Shown: positions 8,720 to 20,464, counted from the first letter of the stretch. The stretch is DNA of 64,000 bases from Kiritimatiellia bacterium (GCA_016929905.1 JAFGHX010000166.1:1-64000), one strand, 5' to 3'. Notes: a model not told the origin generated them from the letters alone. A program made the numbers and translations.

Positions 8720-10000
8720 CTTTCCTCTTTCAGCGATACGCCGGGATGTCCGCACGGCGCAGAACTCCCGGCCACACATCGAACAGTGGTCCGCGTTCTT
8801 GCCGCCTGCTGTGCGTGTCTGCTCGTAGCGAGTCCGGGCGCCGGGCCCATCCATGGCGAGCTCGAACTGGCGATCCCAGTCGAAGTTGATGCGGGCACGC
8901 GCCATGTTGTCGTCCCAGTCCCGCGCGCCGGGCAATCCGCGTGCGACATCGGCGGCGTGGGCGGCGATCCGGCAGGCGACCACGCCTTCGCGCACCTCCC
9001 GCTCGGTAGGCAGGCCCAGATGTTCGGCGGGCGTCACATAGCAGAGCAGCGCGGCCCCGTGAAAGGCCGCGGCCGTCGCGCCGATGGACGAGGTGATATG
9101 GTCGTATCCCGGCGCGACGTCGGTGACGACCGGGCCCAGCACGTAGAACGGGGCGCCGTCACACAGCGCTTCCTCCTTTTCCATATTCATCTGGATTTGG
9201 TCAAAGGGGATATGGCCGGGCCCTTCCACCATCACCTGGACCCCTGCCTCCCGGCAGCGCCGGACGAGTTCGCCGAGCGTCTCGAGTTCCGCGAACTGGG
9301 CGGCGTCGCTGGCGTCCGCGAGGCAGCCCGGCCGCAGCCCGTCGCCGAGCGAGACGGTCACGTCGTGTGCCCGGCAGATGGCGAGCACCTCGTCCCACCG
9401 CGCATAGAGGGGGTTCTCCTCGTCGTGAAGGCTCATCCACTCGGCGAGAATGGCGCCCCCGCGGCTTGCGATGCCCATCAGCCGTTTCATGGCGAGCGGC
9501 ACGTGCTGTTTCAGAATGCCGGCGTGCAGCGTCATGAAGTCGACCCCTTGCCCGGCCTGCTCTCCGATGACCGCCAGCAGCACCGCGGGGTCCAGTTCCG
9601 TGCCGCCGGTCCTGGCCAGCGCTTCGTAGATCGGGACCGTACCCAACGCGACCGGTGAGGCCTTGAGCATGGCCCGGCGCAACTCGGCCAGGTCGGGCCC
9701 GACGCTCAAGTCCATCACGAAATCGGCACCCGCCTCGAGCGCCACGTTCAGCTTCTTGAGTTCCGTGGCGGTATCGGACCGTTCGGTGGACCGCCCGATA
9801 TTGGCATTGATCTTCGTCCGGAACGCGCGCCCCACGACCGCCGGCCGCAGGCTTGTGTGGCGCGGGTTGCAGGGCAGCACGGCGCGCCCGGAGGCGAGCG
9901 CCGCACGCACCGTTTCCACCGGGACACGTTCCGAGCGGGCCGCCTGCTCCATCGCGGCCGTTACGACTCCCGTCCGTGCGGCTTCGAGTTGCGTTGTCAT
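8717..10000 (-). CDS. thiC: Phosphomethylpyrimidine synthase ThiC
   Basis: The 427-residue protein is of the short anaerobe type of ThiC. It has INANIGRSTERSDTA, GTVPIYEA, FMTLHAGI, GGAILAEW and the C-terminal radical-SAM cluster motif CSMCGREFC (Cys-x2-Cys-x4-Cys). It rearranges aminoimidazole ribotide to HMP phosphate for thiamine synthesis. The start is set at ATG 10000 because AGGGGG lies about 9 bases upstream; an in-frame codon at 10027 has no ribosome site. I found no TPP riboswitch (no CTGAGA box) in the leader. Confidence 0.95.
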   Translation of the reverse strand: MTTQLEAARTGVVTAAMEQAARSERVPVETVRAALASGRAVLPCNPRHTSLRPAVVGRAFRTKINANIGRSTERSDTATELKKLNVALEAGADFVMDLSVGPDLAELRRAMLKASPVALGTVPIYEALARTGGTELDPAVLLAVIGEQAGQGVDFMTLHAGILKQHVPLAMKRLMGIASRGGAILAEWMSLHDEENPLYARWDEVLAICRAHDVTVSLGDGLRPGCLADASDAAQFAELETLGELVRRCREAGVQVMVEGPGHIPFDQIQMNMEKEEALCDGAPFYVLGPVVTDVAPGYDHITSSIGATAAAFHGAALLCYVTPAEHLGLPTEREVREGVVACRIAAHAADVARGLPGARDWDDNMARARINFDWDRQFELAMDGPGARTRYEQTRTAGGKNADHCSMCGREFCAVRTSRRIAERGK

Positions 10001-10030
10001 GAGCGAACCCCCTACCCCACGAAGCATACC

Positions 10031-10087
10031 GGCACCTCGCGCCGCTCACAAGCCCCGAATACGCAAACGGCGCGGTGCCCGTTTTTT
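10031..10087 (+). terminator. Terminator-like hairpin with T6 on the plus strand
   Basis: GGCACC-(TC)-GCGCCG (10031-10044) pairs with CGGCGC-GGTGCC (10068-10079). The stem is followed by CG and six T. On the plus strand this is a good intrinsic terminator, although no plus-strand gene ends here; thiC reads away on the minus strand. It may block readthrough into the gene at 10234 or stop antisense transcription. Confidence 0.5.
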
Positions 10088-10090
10088 CGT

Positions 10091-10119
10091 TTGTCTCGCT
10101 TGGCGTGATCGCCTATGCT
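10091..10119 (+). promoter_or_regulatory. Candidate sigma70 promoter for the PurF-like gene
   Basis: TTGTCT (10091-10096) and TATGCT (10114-10119) are 17 bases apart, each 4 of 6 to consensus, and lie directly downstream of the terminator-like hairpin. Confidence 0.35.
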
Positions 10120-10233
10120 GCAGGGCGTTCGGGTGTGTTCAGCCTTGCAGACTCCCGTCGCTTTCCTGCCGCTTCCGCGCGCGAGACGGGCACGGCGTTG
10201 ACCGAAAGCTCGGGTACATAGGAGGGCGATGTC

Positions 10234-11634
10234 ATGGGCGGCTTCTTCGGTGTCGTTTCGAAGTCGGACTGCACGGAGGATCTCTACTACGGCACGGACT
10301 ATCATTCGCACCTCGGCACGATGCGCGGCGGCATGGCGGTGAAGAACGAAGACGGTTTCACGCGCATCATCCACGACATCACAAACGCGCAGTTCCGCGG
10401 CAAGTTCGACACGGACCGAACCCGCATGCACGGCAACATCGGGATCGGCGTGATCAGCGATTACGAAGACCAACCCCTGATCATCGGCTCCCATCTCGGC
10501 GTGTACGGGATCGTGACGGTCGGCGTGGTGAAGAATGCCGAGCAACTGGTCAAGACGGCGTTCGAAAAGAGAGCCACGCACTTTTCCGAGATGAGCGGCA
10601 GCGAGGTGAACCCGACGGAGCTGATCTCCACGTTGATCAACCGGGAGGGCACGTTTGAGGACGGGATCGCGCGGGCGCAGGAAGCGATCGAAGGGTCGAG
10701 TTCCATGCTCCTGCTCACGAAGCACGGCATCTACGCGGCGCGCGACAAGTTCGGCCGCACGCCCGTCATCATCGGCGAGCGGGACGGCGCCTACGCGGTC
10801 ACCATGGAGACAAGCGCGTTCCCCAACCTGGACTACGAGGTGAAGCAGTATCTCGGGCCCGGCGAAGTCGTGTTTCTGTCGCCTGACGGCATCGAGCAGC
10901 GCAAGGCGCCCGGCGAACGGATGCAGATCTGCGCTTTTCTCTGGGTGTACTACGGGTACCCGTCCTCGCACTACGAGGACATCAACGTGGAAGCGGTCCG
11001 CAACCAGTGCGGCGCGGCGCTGGCCAGGCGCGATTCGGTGAAACCCGACATTGTCGCGGGCATCCCGGACTCCGGCACCGCGCACGCGATCGGCTACGCG
11101 AACGAGGCGCGGATTCCGTATCGCCGCCCGTTCGTGAAGTACACGCCGACCTGGCCGCGCAGTTTCATGCCCCAGGTCCAGGAGACCCGGAATCTGGTGG
11201 CACGCATGAAGCTGATCCCCGTACGCGAACTGATCCAGGGCCGCAGCCTGCTCTTCTGCGAGGACTCGATCGTGCGCGGCACGCAGCTGCAGGACATCAT
11301 TCAGCGCCTGTACGAGTACGGCGCGAAGGAGGTCCACATGCGGCCCGCCTGCCCGCCGCTGTGCTACGGGTGCAAGTTCCTCAACTTCTCGCGCTCAAGG
11401 ACCCCGCTGGATCTGGCAGGCCGCCGGGCCATCAAGGAAATCGAGGGTGAAGACAATCCGAATCCGACCGAGTACGCCGACCCGGATTCGGAGAAGTACG
11501 CGTTGATGGTCGACAGAATCGCCACGCGGCTGAAGCTCTCCACCCTACAGTACCAGCGGCTGGACGATCTGGTCGGCGCGATCGGCCTGCCCAAGGAGCG
11601 ACTCTGCACCTACTGCTGGGACGGGGTGGAGTAG
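10234..11634 (+). CDS. PurF-like phosphoribosyltransferase lacking the glutaminase Cys
   Basis: The 466-residue protein aligns over its whole length with amidophosphoribosyltransferase. Its N-terminus is MGGFFGVVS where the active enzyme has CGVFG; Gly2 stands at the position of the catalytic Cys. The PRPP loop FCEDSIVRGTQ (residues 341-351) is intact. The iron-sulfur cysteines of the B. subtilis-type enzyme appear present (Cys233, Cys377 or 380, Cys458, Cys461 in CTYC). A canonical PurF is encoded at 39120-40586, so this is a paralogue. It may use free ammonia, another nitrogen donor, or be regulatory. Similar GGFFG proteins occur in Bacteroidetes-type genomes from memory. AGGAGGG precedes the start. 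Confidence 0.8.
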   Translation: MGGFFGVVSKSDCTEDLYYGTDYHSHLGTMRGGMAVKNEDGFTRIIHDITNAQFRGKFDTDRTRMHGNIGIGVISDYEDQPLIIGSHLGVYGIVTVGVVKNAEQLVKTAFEKRATHFSEMSGSEVNPTELISTLINREGTFEDGIARAQEAIEGSSSMLLLTKHGIYAARDKFGRTPVIIGERDGAYAVTMETSAFPNLDYEVKQYLGPGEVVFLSPDGIEQRKAPGERMQICAFLWVYYGYPSSHYEDINVEAVRNQCGAALARRDSVKPDIVAGIPDSGTAHAIGYANEARIPYRRPFVKYTPTWPRSFMPQVQETRNLVARMKLIPVRELIQGRSLLFCEDSIVRGTQLQDIIQRLYEYGAKEVHMRPACPPLCYGCKFLNFSRSRTPLDLAGRRAIKEIEGEDNPNPTEYADPDSEKYALMVDRIATRLKLSTLQYQRLDDLVGAIGLPKERLCTYCWDGVE

Positions 11635-11639
11635 AGCGG

Positions 11640-11760
11640 GAGTCGTAGGACGAAGAGTCGAGAATCAAAGATCGGAGCACAACGGGCCTATCCTGCGAGC
11701 AACCACGCCTCCGACCTTGGACCTTCCGACCTTCGACTTTCGACTTTCGGACTTTCGACT
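11640..11760. repeat. Degenerate inverted repeat (GTCGAAAG/CTTTCGAC type)
   Basis: A purine-rich arm (11640-11680, GACGAAGAGTCGAGAATC) faces a pyrimidine-rich arm (11705-11760) made of CTTTCGA units. It occupies the gap before the LysE gene and creates a false N-terminal extension of that frame. Confidence 0.5.
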
Positions 11761-11788
11761 GCTGCCGAGCGAAGCGAGGAGACGGCCG

Positions 11789-12457
11789 GTGCCCGCTCAG
11801 GAACTCTTTACGATCGTGCGCGTGTTCGCCTTCGCGTTCGTTGTGGGGCTGACGGGCGCGATGATGCCGGGCTCGATGCTGGCGCTGGTGATCGCGGAGA
11901 CCCGAAAGCATGGGGTCTGGGCCGGGCCGTTGACGGTGCTGGGCCACATGGTCCTGGAGATCGCCACGGTTCTGCTGCTTCTGCTGGGGATCGGCCGGTT
12001 TCTGCAGGCGCCCGCGTTCCGGCTGAGCGTCAGCGTGGCGGGCGGCGCGGTTCTGGTGTGGATGGGCATCGGGATGCTGCGTTCGCATGCCCGGCTCGAC
12101 CTGGACTCGACGGCCGGCGCATCGGTTCGTGCCCGGCGGGCGACGCCGATCGTGGGGGGCGTCATCACTTCGCTGTCGAACCCCTACTTCACGATCTGGT
12201 GGGCCACAATCGGGCTGGCGATGATTACCGAGGCGACGGCCCGGATCGAGACGCGCTGGCTGGCGGCCGCGGTCTTCTTCGCCGGGCACATCCTGTCCGA
12301 TTTGATCTGGTACACGCTGGTGTCTTTCTCGCTCTCGGCCGGGAAGCGTTTCATCCCCGACTCCGTCTACCGGGGGCTGATCCGGGTGGCGGCGGCGGCC
12401 GTGATCGCGCTGGGCGTCTACTACGGGTACCAGGGCGTGACGCTGGCGCTGGGGTAG
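11789..12457 (+). CDS. LysE/RhtB-family amino-acid exporter
   Basis: The 222-residue membrane protein has about six hydrophobic segments. The family's first-helix motif GLTGAMMPGSMLALVI is present, as is GGVITSLSNPYFTIWW in the middle. LysE-type proteins export amino acids or related small solutes. The start is GTG 11789 with GAGGAG about 8 bases upstream; an in-frame ATG at 11717 lies in repeat DNA. The TAG stop is the first three bases of a TAG-ended repeat. It converges with carB. Confidence 0.8.
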   Translation: MPAQELFTIVRVFAFAFVVGLTGAMMPGSMLALVIAETRKHGVWAGPLTVLGHMVLEIATVLLLLLGIGRFLQAPAFRLSVSVAGGAVLVWMGIGMLRSHARLDLDSTAGASVRARRATPIVGGVITSLSNPYFTIWWATIGLAMITEATARIETRWLAAAVFFAGHILSDLIWYTLVSFSLSAGKRFIPDSVYRGLIRVAAAAVIALGVYYGYQGVTLALG

Positions 12458-12551
12458 AAGCGGCGTCTCGCCGATTCACCCGGGCCGCGGGGCCGGGTGC
12501 ACCCGGCGGCACATCGTGCCGCGGGAAGGAAGAGCCGGGACGGCTCTTCTA
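12455..12551. repeat. TAG-ended hairpin repeat between lysE and carB
   Basis: The left end, TAGAAGCGGCGTCTCGCCG (from 12455), starts with the lysE stop codon. The right end, GAAGAGCCG-GGA-CGGCTCTTC plus TA (12529-12551), ends on the reverse-complemented carB stop codon. Between them lie the palindrome CCGGGTGCACCCGG and CGGCAC-ATC-GTGCCG. The two ends are diverged inverted repeats, and each folds as its own hairpin. Confidence 0.8.
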
Positions 12552-15500
12552 CTTTTGCCGGGCGTAGTCCTGCAGGGCGCGGACGGTCCAGCGCGCCTTG
12601 CGCATGTGGCGGATGGCGGCAACGGTCGCGCGGGCGCCGGACTGGGTCGTGACGAGCGGCACATTCCTGAGAATCGCCTCGGCCCGAATTGAGATTTCGT
12701 CGAGCCGCGCGACGGGGCCGCTCGGCGTATTGACCAGCAGGCAAATCCTGTCTTCGCGCATCAGGTCCAGAATGTTCGGGTGCGCCTCGTCCTGGACCTT
12801 TGCCAGCTTCTCCGCCCGCACGCCGGCCAGCGCCAGCGCGCCGGCCGTTCCGACGGTCGCCACGATCGGGAAGCCGAGCGCCTGGAGTTCGCGCCCGATG
12901 TCGATCATCCAGCCCTTGTCGCGATCCTTGGCGCTGAGAAAGACCGTGCCCACCCGCCGAAGGTCCTGGCCGGCGGCAATCTGGCTCTTCCAGTAGGCGA
13001 CCTCGAAGCTGGCATCAATCCCCATCACCTCACCGGTCGACTTCATCTCGGGCCCCAGGGTAGGGTCGACGCCGGCGAACCGGTTGAAAGGGAACACCGC
13101 TTCCTTGACAGCGTAGTGCGGCTGGACACGCGTCTTGCCCGCCAGCCCGAGTTCCCTGAGCGTATGGCCGACGGCGACACGGGTCGCCACTTTGGCCAGC
13201 GGGACGCCGGTCGCCTTGCTGACATAGGGCACCGTTCGGGAGGCGCGGGGATTGATTTCGATGATGAAGATCTCACCGTCCTTCACGGCGAGTTGCACAT
13301 TCAGCAACCCCTTCACCTCCAGGGCGAGCGCGATCCGGCCGCACGCCTCCTCGATCCGCCGGATCACCTCCGGCCCCAGCGTGTAGGGCGGGGTGACACA
13401 GGCGCTGTCCCCCGAATGGATACCGGCTTCCTCGATGTGCTGCATGACGCCGCCGACGTAGACGTCCGTCCCGTCACACACGAGGTCCACGTCGACCTCC
13501 ACGGCGCTCTCGAGGAAACGGTCGATCAGGACCGGGAAACCGGGACTGGCCTCGAAAGCGGCCCGGACGAAGGTGCGCAGGTCCGCGTCGGTATAGGCGA
13601 CCATCATCGCGCGGCCGCCCAGCACGTAGGAAGGGCGGATCATGACGGGATAGTCGATGCGACGCGCGGCGCGCAGCGCCTGCTCTTCATTCATCGCCGT
13701 GGCGCTATCCGGCTGCAGCAGGCCGAGTGCGTCGAGCAACTGGCGGCATTCCTCGCGATCCTCGGCGCGATTGATGCTCGCCGCCGAGGTGCCCAGCACA
13801 CGGACCCCGGCTTTCATCAGCGGCGTCGCGATGTTCAGCGGGGTCTGCCCGCCCATCTGCGCGATCACGCCGATGGGTTTCTCGCTCTCCATGATGTTCA
13901 TGACGTCTTCGAAGGTCAGCGGTTCGAAGTACAGCTTGTCCGATGTGTCGTAGTCGGTACTGACCGTCTCGGGGTTGCTGTTGACCATGATCGTCTCATA
14001 GCCCAGCTCGCGCAGCGCGAACGCGGCGTGTACGCAGCAGTAGTCAAACTCGATCCCCTGCCCGATCCGGTTCGGGCCGCCGCCGAGAATCACCACCTTC
14101 TCCTTGGCGGACGGCCGGGATTCGTCCTGCTCCGCATAGCTGGAGTAGTAGTACGGCGTGTACGCCTCGAATTCGCCGGCGCAGGTGTCGACGAGCCGGA
14201 ATACGGGCTTCAGCCCGCGGGCGGTCCGGGCCGCCCGCATCTTCACTTCCTCGTCGAACAGGCGCGCCGGTTCCTGCCTCAGCCCCGTGTCGCCCGCGTG
14301 GCGCAGCAGCACGATCTGCCGGTCGGAGAAGCCGAAGCGCTTCGCCCGCGCCAGCATGTCCGGCCCCAGGGGCCGGTCCCTGGGCGCCTTCAGCAGCGCG
14401 CGTTCCATCTCCACGATCTGGGCGATGTTATCCACGAACCACGGGTCGATGGCCGTCAGTTCGGCCATGTCGCGGACCGATATGCCCTGCTTCAGGCCGT
14501 ACTTCAGATAGAACAGGCGCTGCACCGTGCCGATGTCGCCGAGTTTCTCGCGCCAATGCCGCTTGTCGATCAACTCCTCGCATTTCAAGTCCAGCCCGTC
14601 CAGCCCGATCTCCAGCCCGCGCAGCGCCTTCTGAAGCGCTTCCTTGTAGGTCCGGCCGATCGCCATCGTTTCGCCGACGGACTTCATACTGACGCCGACC
14701 TTCAGTTCGGCGGTAGGAAACTTCTCGAATGCGAAGCGCGGGATCTTGACGACGCAATAGTCGATAGCCGGCTCGAAGCTGGCAGGCGTTTCCTTCGTGA
14801 TATCATTCGGCAATTCGTCCAACGTGTATCCCACGGCGAGTTTCGCCGCGATTTTTGCGATCGGGAACCCGGTCGCCTTGCTCGCGAGCGCGGAACTGCG
14901 CGAGACGCGCGGATTCATTTCGATGACGACCATACGCCCCGTCTCCGGGTGCACGGCGAACTGGACGTTGGAACCGCCCGTCTCGACCCCGATCGCGCGC
15001 ATGACCTTGATGCAGGCATCGCGCAACATCTGGTATTCGACGTCCGTCAGCGTCTGCGCCGGGGCCACGGTAATGCTGTCGCCGGTGTGCACGCCCATCG
15101 GGTCCTGGTTCTCGATCGAACAGATGATGACGACGTTGTCGTTGCGGTCGCGCATGACCTCGTACTCGTACTCCTTCCAACCGAGCACGGACTCTTCCAC
15201 GAGCACCTCGTGCGTCATACTCGCGTCCAGCCCGCCCTCCACGATCCGCGCGAGCTCCGCCATGTCCTGCGCGATGCCGCCGCCCGTCCCGCCGAGCGTG
15301 AAGCTGGGGCGAACGATGATGGGGAACCCGATCCGCCCGGCCGCCTGCCTGGCGGCCTCCACGCTCGTGACCAGCTCGCTCTTGAGGCACGCCAGCCCGA
15401 CGCTCGCCATCGCCGCCTTGAACAGCTCGCGCTCTTCGGCGCGCTCGATGACCGCCACGTTCGCCCCGATCAGCTCTACGCCATGCTTCCCCAGGATACC

Positions 15501-15815
15501 TGCCTTCGCGCTCGCCACGGAGATGTTCAACGCCGTCTGACCGCCGAGCGTCGGCAGCAGCGCATCCGGGCGCTCCGCCGCCACGATCTTCTCGACGGTG
15601 TCCGTCGTAATCGGCTCAACGTAGGTGCGGTCCGCCGTCTCCGGGTCGGTCATGATGGTGGCCGGATTGCTGTTCAGCAGGACGATTTCATAGCCCTCTT
15701 CCCGCAGCGCCTTGCAGGCCTGCGTCCCCGAATAGTCGAATTCGCAGGCCTGCCCGATGACGATCGGACCGGAGCCGATGATCATGATCTTCCGGATGTC
15801 CGTACGCTTGGGCAC
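12549..15815 (-). CDS. carB: Carbamoyl-phosphate synthase large subunit
   Basis: The 1088-residue protein has two ATP-grasp halves: the first starts with [20 protein letters not shown], the second with [20 protein letters not shown]. An oligomerisation region lies between them and a C-terminal MGS-like allosteric domain follows. It makes carbamoyl phosphate from bicarbonate, ATP and ammonia delivered from CarA, for pyrimidine and arginine synthesis. The start is GTG 15815 with AGGGGG upstream; longer in-frame readings run into repeat sequence. It lies downstream of carA with an unusually long 263-base gap filled by a repeat. Confidence 0.95.
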   Translation of the reverse strand: MPKRTDIRKIMIIGSGPIVIGQACEFDYSGTQACKALREEGYEIVLLNSNPATIMTDPETADRTYVEPITTDTVEKIVAAERPDALLPTLGGQTALNISVASAKAGILGKHGVELIGANVAVIERAEERELFKAAMASVGLACLKSELVTSVEAARQAAGRIGFPIIVRPSFTLGGTGGGIAQDMAELARIVEGGLDASMTHEVLVEESVLGWKEYEYEVMRDRNDNVVIICSIENQDPMGVHTGDSITVAPAQTLTDVEYQMLRDACIKVMRAIGVETGGSNVQFAVHPETGRMVVIEMNPRVSRSSALASKATGFPIAKIAAKLAVGYTLDELPNDITKETPASFEPAIDYCVVKIPRFAFEKFPTAELKVGVSMKSVGETMAIGRTYKEALQKALRGLEIGLDGLDLKCEELIDKRHWREKLGDIGTVQRLFYLKYGLKQGISVRDMAELTAIDPWFVDNIAQIVEMERALLKAPRDRPLGPDMLARAKRFGFSDRQIVLLRHAGDTGLRQEPARLFDEEVKMRAARTARGLKPVFRLVDTCAGEFEAYTPYYYSSYAEQDESRPSAKEKVVILGGGPNRIGQGIEFDYCCVHAAFALRELGYETIMVNSNPETVSTDYDTSDKLYFEPLTFEDVMNIMESEKPIGVIAQMGGQTPLNIATPLMKAGVRVLGTSAASINRAEDREECRQLLDALGLLQPDSATAMNEEQALRAARRIDYPVMIRPSYVLGGRAMMVAYTDADLRTFVRAAFEASPGFPVLIDRFLESAVEVDVDLVCDGTDVYVGGVMQHIEEAGIHSGDSACVTPPYTLGPEVIRRIEEACGRIALALEVKGLLNVQLAVKDGEIFIIEINPRASRTVPYVSKATGVPLAKVATRVAVGHTLRELGLAGKTRVQPHYAVKEAVFPFNRFAGVDPTLGPEMKSTGEVMGIDASFEVAYWKSQIAAGQDLRRVGTVFLSAKDRDKGWMIDIGRELQALGFPIVATVGTAGALALAGVRAEKLAKVQDEAHPNILDLMREDRICLLVNTPSGPVARLDEISIRAEAILRNVPLVTTQSGARATVAAIRHMRKARWTVRALQDYARQK

Positions 15816-15895
15816 CTGCCTACCCCCTACCCATGGTTGATGGCCGAAGGCCCTGAGCCTGCCGAAGGGTTGATGGGAGCCACAACCCAGCCGCC

Positions 15896-16077
15896 AGCTT
15901 GCTCGAGAACCCACTCGGGAACCTGCTCGAAAGACAACCGCCGGCCGCGTCGGTCTTCGGGAAAAACGTCGGGACAGGGCGTTCGAGTCCAGGCCCCAAG
16001 CAAGCGTGCCCGCCGGAGCTATCTGAGCGAAAGCGGGTTCCCGAGTAGGTTCTCGAGCAAATTCTCGCGCAAGTGGC
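15896..16077. repeat. TTGCTCGAGAAC-family inverted repeat between carA and carB
   Basis: The left arm (15898-15930) reads TTGCTCGAGAACCCACTCGG and onward. The right arm (about 16033-16062), reverse-complemented, reads almost the same (TTGCTCGAGAACCTACTCGG), giving a near-perfect stem of about 29 bp. The stretch GAACCCGCYTTCGCTCAGAT next to the right arm recurs at 30068 and onward. Confidence 0.7.
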
Positions 16078-16078
16078 T

Positions 16079-17245
16079 TCACTCACGTCCACGTGCTTTC
16101 TCCATCAATTCGACGAACCGCTGGAACAGGTAGAATGAATCGTGGGGCCCCGGCGAGGCCTCCGGGTGATACTGCACCGAGAAGACGGGCAGCGTCTTGT
16201 GGCGCAGCCCCTCGGAAGTCCCGTCGTTCAGATTGACATGGGTCGTCGCAACTCGTTCGGGGTCGAGCGTGTCTTTGTCCACGCAGAATCCATGGTTCTG
16301 CGAGGTGATTTCCACCTTTCCGGTGGCAAGATCCTTGACGGGCTGGTTGGCGCCCCGGTGGCCGAACTTCAGTTTGTAGGTCTTGCCGCCGAGTGCGAGC
16401 CCGAGCAACTGATGCCCGAAACAGATACCGAAGGTGGGGATCGGTTCATGAATAAGCTCACGCACGGCCTCGACGACGTAGGGGACGCCTTCGGGGTCAC
16501 CCGGCCCGTTGGAAATGAACAGGCCGTCCGGCGCATAGTCCAGAATCTCCCGGGCGGCCGCCGAGATGGGAAACACGCGCAAGGCACATCCGTGAGCGGC
16601 CAGCAGCCTGAGGATGTTGCGTTTGACGCCGCAGTCGATCACAGCCACCCGGAACGGCGGGCGGCCGCCCGTCGGCGCCTGCCCGTCCGCCAGATGAAGC
16701 GGGGCGCCCTCGACACGTGTGTGCGCCGGGCTGCCGCATTCGGTCCAGTCATAGCGCGACGGCGCCGTGACGTCACAGGCCAGATCGCGCCCCACGAGGC
16801 CGGGCGATTGCCTTGCCTTCTCGACGAGACGCGCCGGATCCGGGTCCGTCGTCGAGACGACGCATTTCATGGCGCCGCGCGAACGAATGTGCAGGGTAAC
16901 GGCACGCGTGTCAACCTGATCAACGCCCAGGATGCCGTGCTGCTGCAGGTAGTCCGGCAGCGATGTCTGGCTGCGCCAACTGCTGGGGATGCGGCTGCAT
17001 TCGCCAACGATCAGACCGGCCGCCTTCGGCCGGTCGCTTTCCACGTCGGCGGCGTTGACGCCGTAGTTCCCGATAAGCGGGTAGGTGAGCGTGACGACCT
17101 GGCCGTGGTAGGAGGGATCGGTCAGAATCTCCTGGTAGCCGGTCATGGACGTGTTGAAGACGATTTCGCCGAAGACTTCCCCGGGCCCGGTGAACGACCG
17201 GGCCTTGAAGCACCGTCCGTCTTCCAGTGCAATAAGTGCCTTCAT
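16079..17245 (-). CDS. carA: Carbamoyl-phosphate synthase small subunit
   Basis: The 388-residue protein has the N-terminal CarA domain ([16 protein letters not shown]) and a class I glutaminase. The nucleophile Cys is in [10 protein letters not shown] and the His-Glu pair is in YHPEASPG. It releases ammonia from glutamine for CarB. Start ATG 17245 opens the familiar [10 protein letters not shown]. It precedes carB and follows pyrG on the same strand, making a small pyrimidine cluster of glutamine-dependent enzymes. Confidence 0.95.
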   Translation of the reverse strand: MKALIALEDGRCFKARSFTGPGEVFGEIVFNTSMTGYQEILTDPSYHGQVVTLTYPLIGNYGVNAADVESDRPKAAGLIVGECSRIPSSWRSQTSLPDYLQQHGILGVDQVDTRAVTLHIRSRGAMKCVVSTTDPDPARLVEKARQSPGLVGRDLACDVTAPSRYDWTECGSPAHTRVEGAPLHLADGQAPTGGRPPFRVAVIDCGVKRNILRLLAAHGCALRVFPISAAAREILDYAPDGLFISNGPGDPEGVPYVVEAVRELIHEPIPTFGICFGHQLLGLALGGKTYKLKFGHRGANQPVKDLATGKVEITSQNHGFCVDKDTLDPERVATTHVNLNDGTSEGLRHKTLPVFSVQYHPEASPGPHDSFYLFQRFVELMEKARGRE

Positions 17246-17352
17246 GAACCGATCCTGCGTCTGGCGAGCGGCTATAGTCCACCCCCACTGGCTCGCTTTA
17301 CGTGGGGATACCTCGCCCGTTGTCAGGAGGATCTAGGGGACGAAACCACAGG

Positions 17353-17381
17353 ACCATACACCAAAGCGTCCGGCTTGGCAA
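17353..17381 (-). promoter_or_regulatory. Candidate sigma70 promoter for carAB
   Basis: On the minus strand TTGCCA (17381-17376) is followed after 17 bases by TATGGT (17358-17353), about 108 bases upstream of carA. Confidence 0.4.
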
Positions 17382-17461
17382 CCGGAGTTTGCAGGTATTT
17401 TTCCGGCACGATGCGCAAGTCATGAGGCCGCCAATCCCGATTCCGGGCCCGCTCCTCCCGT

Positions 17462-19150
<1,689 letters not shown>

Positions 19151-19291
19151 TCACGTCAAGGCGGGGCGCCGAAAGAGCGACGCGTTTGTCGATTGAGATG
19201 GAAGGAACAAGAACCAGCCTAACAGACGGCGCACGCCCGGGCAACCGTGAAATGGAAACCCGCGCGCTTTTCTTGCGAGCGCGAACGGGAG

Positions 19292-20314
19292 TCAATCGAC
19301 GTAGGGGGTGAGGCGCCGGCCCTTGAGGGCGAGGTCTTCAAACGGAACGAAGGCGTCAATGTGTTCGAGGCCGGCCAGGGGCTGGATCGTGAGGGGTATT
19401 CCGGCCTCGTGAAGGGCGGCCAGGGGATTGAGCCCGCCGACCACCACGATGCCCGTCCGCCCTTCGGGCACGGGTACGTCGAGCAGGGCCGCGTTCGGCC
19501 GGCCGATCATGAGAATGCCGCCCAGCCCGCATGCCTGCATCCGCCCGCGTATGCGCACGACGTCGTCCAGCGCGGCCGAGGGGACCTCACGCAGACTCGC
19601 CCCGATGATGCCAGACCCGGTCTCGGCGCAACGGAGCACCTGCGTGCGGCCGGCCGTGATGAAGATCTCCAGCGGATCCACCGTCGTGCCCGTATACTCG
19701 ATCAGGTCCACGAACCGGACCGGCCTGCCGTCCGCGATTTCGACCAACCCGCCGAACCGCGACTGCACGGGGATGCCGGCTTCCAGCAGGACTCCATTCA
19801 CCGTCACGCTGCAGAGCGTGCCCAGTGCGACGGTTCCGCGGCCGACCGTGACACTCCCCAGTCGTTCCCCCTGCCTGGCCAGAGCCGCACGGGTCCCCAT
19901 CCCGAAATGCCGTTCGAATACGGGGCGCATTCTGAGAATCGCGCGCGGGAGATCCCGCTGCTTGATGAACCCCGTGTTGGCGACAACCGTGCCCTGGCCC
20001 GTATCGAGATTGAACGACATGGCGTAGCCCAGCGCATCCACTTTCGCCGCTACGAATCCGAGCTTCTGAAAAACGTTCGCGCAGGCCATTTCCTCGCGGC
20101 CCCGCTCGGTGATGACGCGCCCCTCGCGGCGGCCCACGTACTGCGTCAGCCCGTCCCGATCCATCCGCAACAGGTAAAAACGGACCGTGCGCGGCTGCAG
20201 ATCCACCCCCATGGCCGCCAACCGCCGGGTGATGCGCGCCGCGCCCGCCGCCCCGCCAATCTCATCCAAGGCCCTCAAAATGGCCTGTTTCGCCCGCTCC
20301 GTGCGCGTCGACAT
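19292..20314 (-). CDS. nrpR: NrpR-like transcriptional regulator of nitrogen assimilation
   Basis: The 340-residue protein has an N-terminal winged helix (about residues 5-72, with VDLQPRTVRFYLLRMDRDGL) and a single NrpR/DUF128 effector domain. Typical stretches are NTGFIKQRDLPRAI, VQSRFGGLVEI and VDPLEIFITAG. NrpR is the repressor of nitrogen genes in methanogens and is relieved by 2-oxoglutarate. The HTH-plus-one-domain form matches the NrpRI type of Methanosarcina. Here it is divergent from gdhA, with a palindrome over its own predicted promoter, which supports a nitrogen role and autoregulation. A strong GGAGGGGGAGG lies before the start. DNA specificity in bacteria is not known to me. 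Confidence 0.85.
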   Translation of the reverse strand: MSTRTERAKQAILRALDEIGGAAGAARITRRLAAMGVDLQPRTVRFYLLRMDRDGLTQYVGRREGRVITERGREEMACANVFQKLGFVAAKVDALGYAMSFNLDTGQGTVVANTGFIKQRDLPRAILRMRPVFERHFGMGTRAALARQGERLGSVTVGRGTVALGTLCSVTVNGVLLEAGIPVQSRFGGLVEIADGRPVRFVDLIEYTGTTVDPLEIFITAGRTQVLRCAETGSGIIGASLREVPSAALDDVVRIRGRMQACGLGGILMIGRPNAALLDVPVPEGRTGIVVVGGLNPLAALHEAGIPLTIQPLAGLEHIDAFVPFEDLALKGRRLTPYVD

Positions 20315-20426
20315 CCTGCGGCCTCCCCCTCCTTTTCTCCCTGCATCGTCTTGCCGCTATTCGGCCCCCTGCGTACGGCCTGCTCCAGCCGAAGCACCAG
20401 CCACACCCGGTTCCCAAGACATCCCC

Positions 20427-20448
20427 AATACGGCAAATATGCCGTATT
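20427..20448. promoter_or_regulatory. Palindromic operator between nrpR and gdhA
   Basis: A perfect inverted repeat has 9-bp arms (AATACGGCA and TGCCGTATT) around AATA. Its core CGGCAAATATGCCG has a 4-N6-4 plan of 14 bp, the same geometry as the archaeal NrpR operators GGAA-N6-TTCC and GGTA-N6-TACC. Related sites CGAC-N6-GTCG occur upstream of amt. It overlaps the predicted -10 of nrpR. Confidence 0.65.
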
Positions 20449-20464
20449 ATGTTTATCAAGTCAA
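20436..20464 (-). promoter_or_regulatory. Candidate nrpR promoter, overlapped by the operator
   Basis: On the minus strand TTGACT (20464-20459) is followed after 17 bases by CATATT (20441-20436). The -10 lies inside the 20427-20448 palindrome, which suggests autoregulation. Confidence 0.45.

Noticed and set aside
10001..10200. TPP riboswitch upstream of thiC
   Set aside because: The leader lacks the CTGAGA and GGGGTGC-type conserved segments. The visible hairpin has its T-run on the other strand.
11197..11212. Sigma54-like TGGCACG...GC inside the PurF-like gene
   Set aside because: It lies within a well-conserved coding region, and the -12 element is poor apart from GC.
15816..16082. N-terminal extension of CarB
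   Set aside because: The extra 89 codons are translated repeat DNA; GTG 15815 has a ribosome site and starts the conserved protein.
12780..16133. A 1117-codon plus-strand frame opposite carB
   Set aside because: Mirror of carB codon bias. It has no motifs and spans the carA-carB repeat.
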